Positions 54,688 through 64,000 of a stretch of 64,000 bases of DNA are shown here, piece after piece. The notes beneath the pieces were generated by a model. It made no database searches and was not told the DNA's origin. It saw only the letters and a list, made by a program, of their open reading frames with translations. The position numbers and the translations under genes are program-made. Positions within the stretch are counted from its first letter, which is position 1; every line of letters starts with the position of its first letter. The stretch lies in assembly GCF_000515315.1 (NCBI RefSeq), contig NZ_KI911562.1, positions 1,570,505 to 1,634,504 of the forward strand, read 5' to 3'. Source of the stretch: Asinibacterium sp. OR53 (lineage in GTDB: Bacteria > Bacteroidota > Bacteroidia > Chitinophagales > Chitinophagaceae).

Positions 54688-56916
54688 TTACAGATTGATA
54701 GAAGCTTGTATCGTTTGCTTGTTTTTGATACTGCTCTCGCTGGGTTGGCAACCACCAACAGAGATCAGTGTATTGCCTTTGAACGGAAGGTAGGCGCCAT
54801 TGTTATCACGGGTAGACAATTCTTCTGTACCGAGCTTGAAGCTAATAGTAGTGCTTTCGCCTGCTTTCAATGAAACCCTGCGGAACCCTTTTAGCGAGCG
54901 GATCGCATCTTGTTGTGCAGCATGGTGGGATACATAGAGTTCAACCACTTCTTCTCCGCTTCTGCTTCCTGTATTCTTCACCGTAGCATGTACAGTAACT
55001 GTTTTGTTGCCTTTGGAAGTAATGATCTGAAGGTTACTATACTGGAAATTGGTATAACTCAAACCATAGCCGAATGCATACAAAGGTTTACCGGTAAAAT
55101 AACGGTAAGTGCGATTGGTCATGGCATAATCATCGAAAGAAGGCAGGTCGCTATCGCTCTTATAGAAGGTAACGGGTAACCTGCCGGATGGATTGTAATC
55201 GCCAAACAACACATCGGCAACAGCGGTGCCGGCCGATTGTCCGCCATACCATGCGTTGACAATGGCGGGGATGTTTTCAGATTCCCAAGGGGTGGCAATG
55301 GCACTGCCGGTCATCATCACAAAAACAACAGGCTTGCCGGTGGCTTTCAATGCTTTCATTAAATTGGTTTGTACAGCCGGTAATAAAATAGAGGTACGGT
55401 CGCCACCGTTGAAACCCGGATGGTTCACGCGCATCTCTTCTCCTTCCAACTGCGGGGAGATGCCGCCGACAAAAACGATCACATCCGCATCTTTTACTTT
55501 ATCAGTCAGGGCTGCAATATCTGTCTTCACCAGGCGCGTTTTACCACCTTCTTCTACTTGCAGGGAATCGTCGGTATGATTGACGGCTTTCTCATACACC
55601 ACTTCGGCATTGGGTAATTTGTTTTTGATGCCGTGTAATACGGTGATGATCTCGGAAGGCGTGCCGTTATAATTACCCAATAGCGCATTGGCATTATCGG
55701 CATTGGGACCCAGCACTGCAATTTTATGAATGTGCTTGCTGAGCGGCAAAGTATGTTGATCGTTCTTCAGCAACACGATGGACTGCCGCGCCATTTTCAA
55801 TGAATGCGCTATGTGCGCCGGGCTTTCCAGTTCCGACTCCGGTACATTGCCATAAGGAACAGAAGCCGCGGGGTCGAAGAAACCCAATCTGAAACGGATC
55901 ATGAACAAACGCTTCAAAGAAACATCGATTTGTTGTTCGGTGATCAGTTTGTCTTTTACTGCCTGCAACAGTTTTTTGTAAGCTACATTGCCACAATCTA
56001 CATCGGTTCCGTGCAGCAATGCATCAGCTGCTGCGCTTTCGGCATTGGGATGTGTTTTGTGATAGTTGAAGAAATCGTCGATGGCGCCGCAGTCGGAAGT
56101 TACGTAGCCGGTGAACTGCCAGCGGTTGCGCAGGATATCCGTCATCAACGGGTCGCTGCCGCAGCAAGGCTGTGTTCTGAAAGCATTGTATGCACACATC
56201 ACGCCTGCTACTTTCGCGTCAACCACTAATGTTTTGAAAGCAGGCAGGTAAGTGTTCCAGAGATCATAATCAGAAGGAGACACATCAAAAGAATGCCTGC
56301 TGGGTTCCGGACCGCTGTGCACTGCATAGTGCTTGGCACAGGCGGCGGCCAGCAAGTATTTGGCGTCATGACCTTGCAAGCCCTGCACAAAAGCTTTACC
56401 CATCGTTGCGGTGAGAAAAGGATCTTCACCATAGGTCTCCTGTCCACGACCCCATCGCGGATCGCGGAATATATTGATGTTGGGTGTCCAGTAAGTAAGC
56501 CCCGTATAACGTTTGCCCTGCTTGCCATCTTTTATGGATTGATTGTAAATGGCCCTTCCTTCCATAGCAGCATACTCCGCCATTTGTTTGATGGAACCGG
56601 TATCAAATGTAGCTGCCATAGCAATCGCCTGCGGGTACACCGTTACTTTATAAGGTGTTCTCGCCACACCATGTAATACTTCATTCCACCAATCATAGGC
56701 AGGAATACCCAGCCGCGCAATACCGGGTGTGGTGTTCTGCATCTGCGCCACTTTTTCTTCCAGGGTAAGGCGTGATACCAGGTCGTTCACACGTTGTTCA
56801 AAACTGAGCGATGGATTTTGAAAGGGATAATGATCCTGAGCGCAGGCAAGAGACGCAAACAGGAAAAATAAACCTGATAGCAGGCTTTTAAATGAGTAAT
56901 TGATGTGATGCTTCAT
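54688..56916 (-). CDS. GH3 family glycosidase (beta-xylosidase-like)
   Basis: 742 residues: signal peptide (ending SLACAQ), GH3 barrel (LTLEEKVAQMQNTTPGIARLGIPAYDWWNEVLHGVARTP, WTPNINIFRDPRWGRGQETYGEDPFL, AAACAKHYAVHSGPEPSRH), the nucleophile aspartate in YVTSDCGAI, the alpha/beta domain (IVLLKNDQHTLPLSK) and an Fn3-like end. The 'SDCGAI' and 'EPSRH' forms are those of GH3 beta-xylosidases and arabinosidases, not beta-glucosidases. It is the last gene of the xylan operon and would release xylose from oligosaccharides. Confidence 0.9.
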   Translation of the reverse strand: MKHHINYSFKSLLSGLFFLFASLACAQDHYPFQNPSLSFEQRVNDLVSRLTLEEKVAQMQNTTPGIARLGIPAYDWWNEVLHGVARTPYKVTVYPQAIAMAATFDTGSIKQMAEYAAMEGRAIYNQSIKDGKQGKRYTGLTYWTPNINIFRDPRWGRGQETYGEDPFLTATMGKAFVQGLQGHDAKYLLAAACAKHYAVHSGPEPSRHSFDVSPSDYDLWNTYLPAFKTLVVDAKVAGVMCAYNAFRTQPCCGSDPLMTDILRNRWQFTGYVTSDCGAIDDFFNYHKTHPNAESAAADALLHGTDVDCGNVAYKKLLQAVKDKLITEQQIDVSLKRLFMIRFRLGFFDPAASVPYGNVPESELESPAHIAHSLKMARQSIVLLKNDQHTLPLSKHIHKIAVLGPNADNANALLGNYNGTPSEIITVLHGIKNKLPNAEVVYEKAVNHTDDSLQVEEGGKTRLVKTDIAALTDKVKDADVIVFVGGISPQLEGEEMRVNHPGFNGGDRTSILLPAVQTNLMKALKATGKPVVFVMMTGSAIATPWESENIPAIVNAWYGGQSAGTAVADVLFGDYNPSGRLPVTFYKSDSDLPSFDDYAMTNRTYRYFTGKPLYAFGYGLSYTNFQYSNLQIITSKGNKTVTVHATVKNTGSRSGEEVVELYVSHHAAQQDAIRSLKGFRRVSLKAGESTTISFKLGTEELSTRDNNGAYLPFKGNTLISVGGCQPSESSIKNKQTIQASINL

Positions 56917-56935
56917 CGTTGATGAGGTTTAAAAA

Positions 56936-58921
56936 TTAACGGTTTCCCAATACGTTTTTTGGGGTTGGAGGTATTGATTGAATAATATCGGTACGGAAAG
57001 GGGATGCGGGCAATCCCTCTTTGTTGTATAAGTTGGCCCCATCGGGGTTATCGGCCCATGCATAACGTACATACAAAGGTTGCGAGATGGCATTGTTCCA
57101 CACGATTACAGTGTTACCTTCTATGCGTGCCTGAGCCCACACGAATTTTTTATCGGCGCCGGCAACAGCAAAATGATGGGGCGCTTCACTGTCGTTGGTA
57201 GTGAGACCACTGCCGGTATGATGAAAACGAATGATGATCCTGTTGCCGTTGATACTGTCCGATGCATACAGCGGGCCGCTATACACAAGTTTGTTTTCGC
57301 CATATACATCGTGGCGCGCAACAAGGGCCAGTCGTCTGCCTGCCTCTGATTTGTTCAATGGGTGAATATCGTTCCATTCACCCAGGTCAATGGTCACTGC
57401 CATGCCGGTATGCGGTACTGACAGCGTTTTCAATTGCGATTCACGCAATGTGGCCCACTGGCTTTCGGAAGGAAGATAAGATACGTCCATGAAATTGGGA
57501 AGCTGTGCATAGATGAAAGGCAGTTCGCCTTGCCTCCACCTGCTTCGCCAGTCGTGGATCATGGCCGGTAATAAGCTGGCATACTCTGCAGGACGAAAAG
57601 CGTTGGCTTCTCCCTGGTACCAGAGAAAACCTTTGATGGTATAACCAACGAGTGGTGCTATCATGCCGTTGTATAAAGCAGTGGGCTGGTATTGCATGGT
57701 CATGGGTACAACTGCATCTTTTTGCGGCAAGAACGCATCACCTACTTTGTACAACCATTCACCGGCGAGATCCAGTTGCTGTTCGCCTGCTTGCAGGAAA
57801 TAATGCTTGTCGGGTACAAAACCACCTTTGCCATTGTAGTTGATAACCCGGATCATGATCAGGTTTTTGCCGGGCTTCAACAATCCCGCCGGCAAATCAT
57901 AATTCCGCGGTGGATATTGATAAGTGGTATTGCCAACCAATTGTCCGTTCACGTACATGAAATCGGCGTCCACCACACGCCCCATACTGATCCTGGCCGG
58001 CATACCGGTCATGGATGCAGGTACATTGATCTCTTTGCGATACCACACGATGCCATCCAACTCTCTTACGCCCTGGTCTTCCCAGTAGCCGGGAATGGTA
58101 ATGGTATGCCATCCCTTGGGAATATAAGCGGGGTCATACCATTTAACGGCATCACTCAATCCTTTGTCGCTCGGTTTAGGTCTGCGTTGTTCATAAGCCG
58201 CTACTGCGCGCAAATGTGTATTGATGAAAGCAGTGTCTTTGTTCTGTTGCACGGTGTGCAACAAATGACTGAAAGGCTGCAATCCTTCCTCACTGATGAA
58301 TGCTTCGGCAGGAGCGCCGCCCACACTGGCATTGATCAATCCGATGGGTATATGCTGGTGTTCGTAAATTTCTTTCGCAAAAAAATAAGCTACAGCAGAA
58401 AAGCTGAGCAGGTCTGCACCGGCTGCAGCCTTCCAGTGACCAGGTGGCAGGTTTTCTCTGGGCGATTGCAATTCGGGAAGCGTAGGTACAAAGAATTGCC
58501 GGATGGAACTATTGTGCACCTGTTTGATTTCATCGACATATCTGTATTTCACCCTTTCCATGGGTAATACCATATTAGATTGTCCGGAGCAAATCCATAC
58601 ATCACCTACGAGGATGTCTTTTAGTAAGAGATGGTTGCTGGCATCGATTTGCAAGGTATACGGACCGCCTGCTTTGGTTGCCGGCAGGTTGACAGACCAT
58701 TTGCCAACTGAAGAGGCAACGGTATTGACATGATTGTTGTTGAAACGCAACGTAATTTTTTCGCCGGGGGAAGCCCATCCCCAAATATGAATGGGCTGGT
58801 CGCGTTGAAGTACCATACTGTCTCTCAGCAGGGCAGGCAGTGTTACCTGTGCATTGATTTGAGTAATTGCAGCGCTCAACAGGAAGAGTATTGCCGGGCA
58901 GGCAAGTGATTTCGCAGGCAT
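56936..58921 (-). CDS. SGNH-type acetylesterase (sialate O-acetylesterase-like)
   Basis: 661 residues: signal peptide (ending TQINAQ), a beta domain (LRDSMVLQRDQPIHIWGWASPGEKITLRF), an SGNH hydrolase with ICSGQSNMVLPMERV (serine), LWYQGEANAFRPAEYASLLPAMIHDWR and DIHPLNKSEAGRRLA (D and H), and an inserted jelly-roll (WYRKEINVPASMTGMPARISMGRVVDADFMYVNGQ). Such enzymes remove acetyl groups from sugars. In this operon, between GH115 and GH3 genes, xylan O-acetyl groups are the likely target. Confidence 0.88.
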   Translation of the reverse strand: MPAKSLACPAILFLLSAAITQINAQVTLPALLRDSMVLQRDQPIHIWGWASPGEKITLRFNNNHVNTVASSVGKWSVNLPATKAGGPYTLQIDASNHLLLKDILVGDVWICSGQSNMVLPMERVKYRYVDEIKQVHNSSIRQFFVPTLPELQSPRENLPPGHWKAAAGADLLSFSAVAYFFAKEIYEHQHIPIGLINASVGGAPAEAFISEEGLQPFSHLLHTVQQNKDTAFINTHLRAVAAYEQRRPKPSDKGLSDAVKWYDPAYIPKGWHTITIPGYWEDQGVRELDGIVWYRKEINVPASMTGMPARISMGRVVDADFMYVNGQLVGNTTYQYPPRNYDLPAGLLKPGKNLIMIRVINYNGKGGFVPDKHYFLQAGEQQLDLAGEWLYKVGDAFLPQKDAVVPMTMQYQPTALYNGMIAPLVGYTIKGFLWYQGEANAFRPAEYASLLPAMIHDWRSRWRQGELPFIYAQLPNFMDVSYLPSESQWATLRESQLKTLSVPHTGMAVTIDLGEWNDIHPLNKSEAGRRLALVARHDVYGENKLVYSGPLYASDSINGNRIIIRFHHTGSGLTTNDSEAPHHFAVAGADKKFVWAQARIEGNTVIVWNNAISQPLYVRYAWADNPDGANLYNKEGLPASPFRTDIIQSIPPTPKNVLGNR

Positions 58922-58930
58922 CGTTCGTAT

Positions 58931-61456
58931 TTATTTTTTTGTTTCAGGCGGACCGAGATAACTCTGTTCCATGCCGCCGCAATCGATCACTATTTTTTGC
59001 AGTACCACAGCAGGGGAGATCATCCAGTATTGAAGCGTATGCCTGCCAGGATTGTTCAACTGCTGTTCCACTATTTTTTCAATGGTGTTGTTGGCCACCC
59101 ATTTCGACCAGGTGCGCACATCGCTGTCGTCTTTGTTCAACGATACTACTACGGGAGGTTGCTGGTCAACCGATACCGCGAACTGCAACCCTTCATCGTT
59201 ATGGAAATTCAGCGTAGGAGAAAAATACAGGTGCAGTTTGCAGGGGCCGTTGCTGTAAGTGTAAAATGTATAATCTACGTGCGGACTAGTATTGGTAAAA
59301 GGAACAGCAACCGTTACAGGGAAAGTACCGATGCCCGATCCGCTCCGGCCGATATCCGGTATCACTTTCCATTGAACGGATGAATGGTTATGCGCACTGG
59401 TCCAGTGAGCTGCTTCTATGGAAACATAACCGTTCTTTTCGTAGAACAGGTTGGGCACATGGCTGTTTGGAGTGCTCGCTACCCGGTCTTTAGCAACTGG
59501 TGTTGTGGGATGGGCGCCTTGCTCAGCTACATAAGCCAGCGCCGGTATTTTGTTTACCCTGGGCTGCTGCCAGTAAGTATAACCGATATGGGTCTGGTCC
59601 ATCATATGGTTCCACTTGTGGTTATGCAGTGCATGGTATTCCAGTGTAATAAGTGAATCGTTTTCGTATAGTTGTTTTGCTTTGGCAGCCCAATGATTGG
59701 CAGCAGTGTCTTGTTGCGCCGCATAGAATTTGTTTTTAGCCACGGCTGTATACAAATGTTGCAGGTTACCATAAGCTTTGATGGGATGGAGTACTAATTG
59801 GAAGAAAGCATCTTTATAGCTGCCGGGCAATTGACGGCCGATGGCTTCTGCCTGTTGTTGCAATTCATCCCAAACTTTGGTTATTCTGTCGGCTTCGTTA
59901 TAATACGTGGGACTGTATGTGCTGGCATCGAGTAATTCAGGTTTGATGCGTGCGGCATAACGGCTGTAGGCATTGATGAGTTTGCCGATGGCGACTCCCT
60001 GCTGTTGTCCGAATTGCCCGGCAGACCATGAAGTATAATAAGAAGACAGGTTGTCTTCATTCCAGGCATGCGGGTTCCAGGCATAGTCGAGAAAAAACGA
60101 AATAGGAAATTCCATGGGCTTGATATCACCCACATTCACCACCCAAATATTCTTCACGCCATATTCATAGGCCAGGTGCATTTGTTCCCATACCCTTGCA
60201 ATATTGTTGGTATTGATCCATTTGTAATTCCTGGGATCACCCACATAATCGAAATGATAATAGATGCCATATCCGCCACTACGGGGTGCATCTGTAAGCC
60301 TGGGAAGTTTGCGGATATTGCCCCAGTTGTCATCGCAGAGCAGCAGGGTAATATCGTCGGGTACGCGCATGCCTTTATCGTAGTAGTCCTGCACTTCTTT
60401 ATACAAAGCCCATAATTGTGGTGTGGCCGATAGGGGTTTGCCTGTTACTTCCGCAATGATCTTCCGCTGATCGCTCACGATCCTTTCGAGCAGGCTGATG
60501 GCAGTGCCCTGGGCCATGGGCATATCACCATCGCCCCGCATGCCAACGCTAACGATCTTTTCATTGGTAGCGCGTTGCATGCCTTTTCTCCAGAAGTCGG
60601 TCAGCACGGTAGCATTGCTGTCGTAGTTCCATAATCCTTTGCCATAACGCCTCCACTCCACATGCGCACGCATGAGCGGTTCGTGGTGCGTAGTGCCAAT
60701 CACAATGCCGTATTGTTCAGCAGCGCGGATGTTCAGGCTGTCGTCGTCGTAAAAAGCATTGCCCCACATAGCAGGCCATATATAATTGCCTTTGAGGCGC
60801 AGGATGAGTTCAAAAACCTTTTCATAAAAAAGATGGTTGAAGCCGCCGAATTTTTCTTTGCTCCAGCTACTCAATGCCGGCGCTTCGTCGTTGATGAAAA
60901 TGCCGCGATATTTTACTTTGGGTGCATCGGCCAGTAAAGCGTGCGCAGGAAAGAAAAGCGCTGCCTTTTTTTGCACCGGCACATCGGCCCACCAGTACCA
61001 GGGAGAAACACCTATCTGTTTCGACAATTCCAATACACCATAAGCCGTACCCCTGCGATCGCTTCCCGTGATCACCAGTGTGCGGTTATTTACTACTTGT
61101 ACACGATAACCTTCCCACTGTTGTTGCAGGCTATCGGCCTGTATTTTCTTTTCCTTCACCAACTGTTGCACCAATGCAGAATGCTGCAAACTGCCGATGA
61201 TAATGACAGGAGCTGCGCCCGTGTTATTGTGAACGATGGATAATTTTTTCCCGGTAACAGCTTCTATGTCCTGCTGCAACAACGTAGCGGCCTTTAACAC
61301 CAGGGCATCGTCTGACGCGTCTACCGCAATAACCGCTTGCTGGTTATGAGAAACAATAACGAAATCATTGGGGTGCTGGGCAGCGCTGCTCACTACCTGT
61401 GCCGGCAAGGGAGCAGCAGACAGCAATAGAAAAAGAGCGGGAATGAATTTTTTCAT
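58931..61456 (-). CDS. GH115 alpha-glucuronidase
   Basis: 841 residues: signal peptide (ending APLPAQ), N-terminal domain (VQLVKEKKIQADSLQQQWEGYRVQVVNNRTLVITGSDRRGTAYGVLELS), the barrel (VKYRGIFINDEAPALSSWSKEKFGGFNHLFYEKVFELILRLKGNYIWPAMWGNAFYDDD, IGTTHHEPLMRAHVEW, VWVVNVGDIKPMEFP) and C-terminal helical and beta domains. It matches GH115, which removes (4-O-methyl)glucuronic acid from inner xylose units of xylan. It is the signature enzyme of the operon. Confidence 0.92.
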   Translation of the reverse strand: MKKFIPALFLLLSAAPLPAQVVSSAAQHPNDFVIVSHNQQAVIAVDASDDALVLKAATLLQQDIEAVTGKKLSIVHNNTGAAPVIIIGSLQHSALVQQLVKEKKIQADSLQQQWEGYRVQVVNNRTLVITGSDRRGTAYGVLELSKQIGVSPWYWWADVPVQKKAALFFPAHALLADAPKVKYRGIFINDEAPALSSWSKEKFGGFNHLFYEKVFELILRLKGNYIWPAMWGNAFYDDDSLNIRAAEQYGIVIGTTHHEPLMRAHVEWRRYGKGLWNYDSNATVLTDFWRKGMQRATNEKIVSVGMRGDGDMPMAQGTAISLLERIVSDQRKIIAEVTGKPLSATPQLWALYKEVQDYYDKGMRVPDDITLLLCDDNWGNIRKLPRLTDAPRSGGYGIYYHFDYVGDPRNYKWINTNNIARVWEQMHLAYEYGVKNIWVVNVGDIKPMEFPISFFLDYAWNPHAWNEDNLSSYYTSWSAGQFGQQQGVAIGKLINAYSRYAARIKPELLDASTYSPTYYNEADRITKVWDELQQQAEAIGRQLPGSYKDAFFQLVLHPIKAYGNLQHLYTAVAKNKFYAAQQDTAANHWAAKAKQLYENDSLITLEYHALHNHKWNHMMDQTHIGYTYWQQPRVNKIPALAYVAEQGAHPTTPVAKDRVASTPNSHVPNLFYEKNGYVSIEAAHWTSAHNHSSVQWKVIPDIGRSGSGIGTFPVTVAVPFTNTSPHVDYTFYTYSNGPCKLHLYFSPTLNFHNDEGLQFAVSVDQQPPVVVSLNKDDSDVRTWSKWVANNTIEKIVEQQLNNPGRHTLQYWMISPAVVLQKIVIDCGGMEQSYLGPPETKK

Positions 61457-61468
61457 CTGCAGTATGAT

Positions 61469-62224
61469 TTAAAACCCAATTGAATTGCCCCCGTCTACCG
61501 GCAATACCACGCCGGTGATATATTGTGCGGCATCAGAAGCAAGAAATGCTACCGCATCGCCTATATCTGCGGGCTGCCCCAATACACCCATCGGGGTACG
61601 GCCCAGTGCTTTCGCTTTTCTTTCAGGATCGTTGTTCAGTGCTTTGGCCGACATATCGGTTGCAATAAAACCGGGCGCCACGCAATTCACCCTGATGCCT
61701 TTGGGCGACAGTTCAGTAGCCATAGCCCTTGTCATGCCTTCGATGGCCGATTTGGATGCGGTATAGGCGATCACTTTGGGAATACCATATTGAGAAGCCA
61801 TGGAGCTGATGTTCACAATAGAGCCACCATGTGAATTGTTCAGCATTTGCTTCACCACCTCACGCGAAAGCGCAAATACCGCGGTGAGGTTGGTACGAAT
61901 GATCCGCTCGAAATCTTCATCGCTTACTTCGGTGAATTCTTTTTTCATGTTGATGCCTGCATTGTTCACCAATATGTCTATCCGGCCATAAGCGGCAATA
62001 ATATTTGCTATAAGGTTTGGTATGGCAGAGAGCTCACTGAGGTCGCAGGAATAAGTGCTGCACAGTCCGCCCAATTGCGCTTTGGCGGCAGCGAGTTTTT
62101 CTTCGTCACGCCCTACAATAATGGTATGCACCTGGTGCCGGACCAGTTTGTTCGCAATGGCCAGGCCAATGCCCGACCCACCGCCTGTTACAATGGCTAT
62201 TTTGTTTTGTTGTGCTGTTGACAT
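61469..62224 (-). CDS. Short-chain dehydrogenase/reductase
   Basis: 251 residues. Classical SDR: cofactor motif TGGGSGIG, NNAGIN, catalytic serine in IVNISSMAS and YTASKSA (Tyr and Lys), and PGFIATDMS. An NAD(P)-dependent oxidation or reduction of a sugar or sugar acid, e.g. of glucuronate released by GH115, is a reasonable guess from the neighbours. It lies 12 bases upstream of the GH115 gene and 14 bases downstream of the lacI-type gene. Confidence 0.9.
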   Translation of the reverse strand: MSTAQQNKIAIVTGGGSGIGLAIANKLVRHQVHTIIVGRDEEKLAAAKAQLGGLCSTYSCDLSELSAIPNLIANIIAAYGRIDILVNNAGINMKKEFTEVSDEDFERIIRTNLTAVFALSREVVKQMLNNSHGGSIVNISSMASQYGIPKVIAYTASKSAIEGMTRAMATELSPKGIRVNCVAPGFIATDMSAKALNNDPERKAKALGRTPMGVLGQPADIGDAVAFLASDAAQYITGVVLPVDGGNSIGF

Positions 62225-62238
62225 CTGTGAAATGATAT

Positions 62239-63270
62239 TTATACTGGTTTACGGAGAGATGATTTCCTGATGATCAATTCGGAACGAACAATGATGGTAT
62301 TGGTTTGGTGTATGTCGCTGATACCTTTTAAATGATTGATGAGGTTCCGCGCAGCGATCTCGCCCATATCGATACCTGGGTAGTTGATGGTGGTGAGCGC
62401 CGGCTCAATGAGGTTGCCGATGGCATCGTTGTTGAAACCTACTACTGCAATGTCTTGCGGAATGCGTAAGCCGTTTTCTTTGAGTGTGCGCATGCAGACA
62501 GCCGATACAAAATCATTGGTAATAAAAATGCCGTCGGCCATGGGTTTCATCTTAAGCATCCTGAGCGCCGCTTCAACGCCCGCTTTCTCACTGAGATCGT
62601 TCACGATCAATTGCGATTCATCGAATTTCAATCCATGATCATGGAGCGCATCGCGGAAGCCTTTATAACGCTGCGCATACACATTCCGTTTCAGGCTGGC
62701 GGTAACGTGAACGATCTTCTTGCAGCCTTGCTCTATCAAATGCTGCGTGGCAATATAACCGCATTTGGCATTGTCGATGATCACAACGGTATTGTCGCCA
62801 TCCTGCTCCACCCGGTCAAAAAAGATCAGCGGAACCCCTTTTTCTTTAAAGGGTTTGAAATGATCGAGCGAAGTGGTATCGAATGCAAGAGATGCGATAA
62901 GTCCGTCTACCCTTTTGTGGAAAAGGTTCCTGGCATTGGCGGCCTCTTTAACGGCGCTTTCAGATGAGTGGGCGATGAGGAGGTCGTACCCGGCTTCGGT
63001 AGTTACTTTTTCTATACCTGCCAGTACGGAAGTGATGAAATTACTGTTCAGTTCATGCACCAGCACGCCGATGGTATTGGTCTGGCTCTGCCGCAGGTTG
63101 CGGGCGTAATGATTGGTACGGTAACCCAGTTCATGGGCCATATCGAATATGCGCTTCCGGGTTTTTTTGCTGATGGCGGGGTTGTCCTGCAGCCCCCGGC
63201 TGACAGTTGCAGGAGAAATGTTCAGCTTTTTGGCTATATCATATATAGTCACTTCCTTACCTGGATTCAT
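62239..63270 (-). CDS. LacI-family transcriptional regulator of the xylan operon
   Basis: 343 residues. N-terminal HTH (VTIYDIAKKLNISPATVSRGLQDNPAISKKTRKRIFDMAHELGYRTN) and a periplasmic-binding-like ligand domain (NTIGVLVHELNSNFITSVLAGIEKV ... GFNNDAIGNLIEPALTTINYPGIDMG). It is the first gene of the five-gene operon and is divergent from the kinase gene. It probably controls both by binding the operator-like sites between them; the inducer is likely a xylose- or glucuronate-type sugar. Confidence 0.9.
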   Translation of the reverse strand: MNPGKEVTIYDIAKKLNISPATVSRGLQDNPAISKKTRKRIFDMAHELGYRTNHYARNLRQSQTNTIGVLVHELNSNFITSVLAGIEKVTTEAGYDLLIAHSSESAVKEAANARNLFHKRVDGLIASLAFDTTSLDHFKPFKEKGVPLIFFDRVEQDGDNTVVIIDNAKCGYIATQHLIEQGCKKIVHVTASLKRNVYAQRYKGFRDALHDHGLKFDESQLIVNDLSEKAGVEAALRMLKMKPMADGIFITNDFVSAVCMRTLKENGLRIPQDIAVVGFNNDAIGNLIEPALTTINYPGIDMGEIAARNLINHLKGISDIHQTNTIIVRSELIIRKSSLRKPV

Positions 63271-63327
63271 ACAATCGTTTTCATTATAAATTATAAGGCT
63301 AAAATAGTTTTTTTGCGATAAATTTTA

Positions 63328-63365
63328 TGTAATCGGTTGCATTAATTGAAAAACTTGTTATTTTG
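63328..63365 (+). promoter_or_regulatory. LacI-type operator overlapping the kinase promoter
   Basis: TGTAATCGGTTGCA (63328-63341) is a palindrome with a central CG and 10 of 14 symmetric positions, the usual form of a LacI-family operator. It covers a TTG (63337-63339) that is 18 bases before TTATTTTG (63358-63365), seven of eight to TAnnTTTG. A weaker CG-centred site (TACAATCGTTTTCA, 63271-63284) touches the start of the lacI gene. Binding would block the kinase promoter. Confidence 0.5.
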
Positions 63366-63398
63366 CCGGCCTAACTTTACCAGGCAGCCATACGAAAT

Positions 63399-64000
63399 AT
63401 GTTATTAGGAATAGATATAGGCACTTCTTCAGTCAAGGTCTCGGTAGTGGATACCCGGACTTTCCAATGCATTGCAACAGCCGCTTACCCCGATACGGAA
63501 GCGAAGATCATTTCATTGAAGCATGGATGGGCAGAGCAGCCGCCCGATCAATGGTGGGAATATACGCAGTTGGCCATTCAGCGCCTGCATGCCTCGGGCA
63601 AATACAATCCCGAAGGCATCGAAGCTATTGGCATCGCTTACCAGATGCACGGACTGGTACTCGTAGATAGTGAGCAGCAATCCATCCGCAACAGCATCAT
63701 CTGGTGTGATAGTCGCGCTGTTCCATACGGCGATGCGGCATTCAAAGCACTGGGTGAGAACAACTGCCTTTCTACACTGCTTAACTCACCCGGTAATTTC
63801 ACAGCTTCCAAATTGGCCTGGGTAAAAGAGCATGAACCACAAGTGTACAAGCGGATCAATAAAGTGATGCTGCCGGGAGATTTCATCGCTATGAAACTGA
63901 CGGGTACTCTTACCACTACACCCGCGGCTTTATCTGAAGGCATGTTCTGGAATTTCAAAGAACATGGTATTTCAACTGCACTGATGGAATATTTCGGGTT
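63399..64000 (+). CDS. xylB: FGGY-family carbohydrate kinase (xylulokinase-like), partial
   Basis: 200 residues up to the right edge. MLLGIDIGTSSVKVSVVDTRTF is the phosphate-binding start of FGGY kinases; GIAYQMHGLVLVD has the catalytic-region 'qMHG', WCDSRAVPYGD and LPGDFIAMKLTGTL are typical of xylulokinases. It would phosphorylate xylulose after isomerisation of xylose. The C-terminal half is outside the window. Divergent from the LacI gene, with a shared control region. Confidence 0.85.
   Translation, partial: MLLGIDIGTSSVKVSVVDTRTFQCIATAAYPDTEAKIISLKHGWAEQPPDQWWEYTQLAIQRLHASGKYNPEGIEAIGIAYQMHGLVLVDSEQQSIRNSIIWCDSRAVPYGDAAFKALGENNCLSTLLNSPGNFTASKLAWVKEHEPQVYKRINKVMLPGDFIAMKLTGTLTTTPAALSEGMFWNFKEHGISTALMEYFG

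Noticed and set aside
57692..58567. A 291-codon open frame on the plus strand
   Set aside because: Antisense to the acetylesterase gene, with no family features; the esterase frame has all its motifs.

Overview
The window is a piece of a Bacteroidota chromosome, most likely from a soil or plant-associated member of the Chitinophagaceae (family-level placement is inference). The evidence is a SusC/SusD pair, several TonB-dependent receptors with an N-terminal carboxypeptidase-like domain, a LytS/LytTR regulator pair, Bacteroidota-type promoter elements (TTTG then TAnnTTTG), many short secreted proteins ending their signal peptide in AQ, and a glucuronoxylan utilisation operon. No rRNA, tRNA or CRISPR array was found.

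Region 1, about 1-14,000, is accessory DNA with mobile-element character. It opens with the tail of a helix-turn-helix protein. A tyrosine integrase, an excisionase-like protein and a VirE-N/DUF3987-like replication protein follow, and this module is flanked by identical 15-bp repeats. Next comes a set of unusual cargo: a divergent XRE regulator and OGG-fold glycosylase-like gene sharing a promoter with a perfect palindrome, a secreted orphan, an FtsK-like protein without a P-loop, a GIY-YIG/DUF4357 nuclease and an unknown gene. An IS3-family element sits inside what looks like a broken repeat. Beyond it are a RelE/ParE-type toxin-antitoxin pair, a methyltransferase, an HTH remnant, a nucleotidyltransferase cassette and a Fic protein behind long direct repeats. 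A repeated tail sequence follows three separate cargo modules.

Region 2, about 14,000-32,600, is a mosaic of small housekeeping and envelope genes: hydrolase, two RibD-type reductases, a TonB receptor with a DUF6660-like Cys-rich partner, a TlpA-like thioredoxin protein, a double GNAT protein, creatininase, MBL hydrolase and surface proteins with carboxypeptidase-like domains. It has decay: a DUF2306-like pseudogene, a truncated GH27 alpha-galactosidase and a second, intact copy of the nucleotidyltransferase cassette.

Region 3, about 32,600-54,600, looks like stable chromosome: SusD/SusC, an acyltransferase, the LytS-like kinase with its overlapping LytTR regulator, a Bcr/CflA exporter, an aldo-keto reductase plus zinc alcohol dehydrogenase, another TonB receptor, a cluster of Cys-rich envelope proteins that may handle metals, a DsrE protein, an M16 peptidase, a sugar isomerase-like protein and an isochorismatase-like hydrolase. 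Clear hairpin terminators separate convergent genes.

Region 4, 54,688-64,000, is a five-gene operon on the minus strand (LacI regulator, SDR dehydrogenase, GH115 alpha-glucuronidase, SGNH acetylesterase, GH3 glycosidase) with a divergent xylulokinase-type gene. Together these would remove glucuronic acid and acetyl groups from xylan fragments, release xylose, and phosphorylate xylulose. A LacI-like operator overlaps the kinase promoter.
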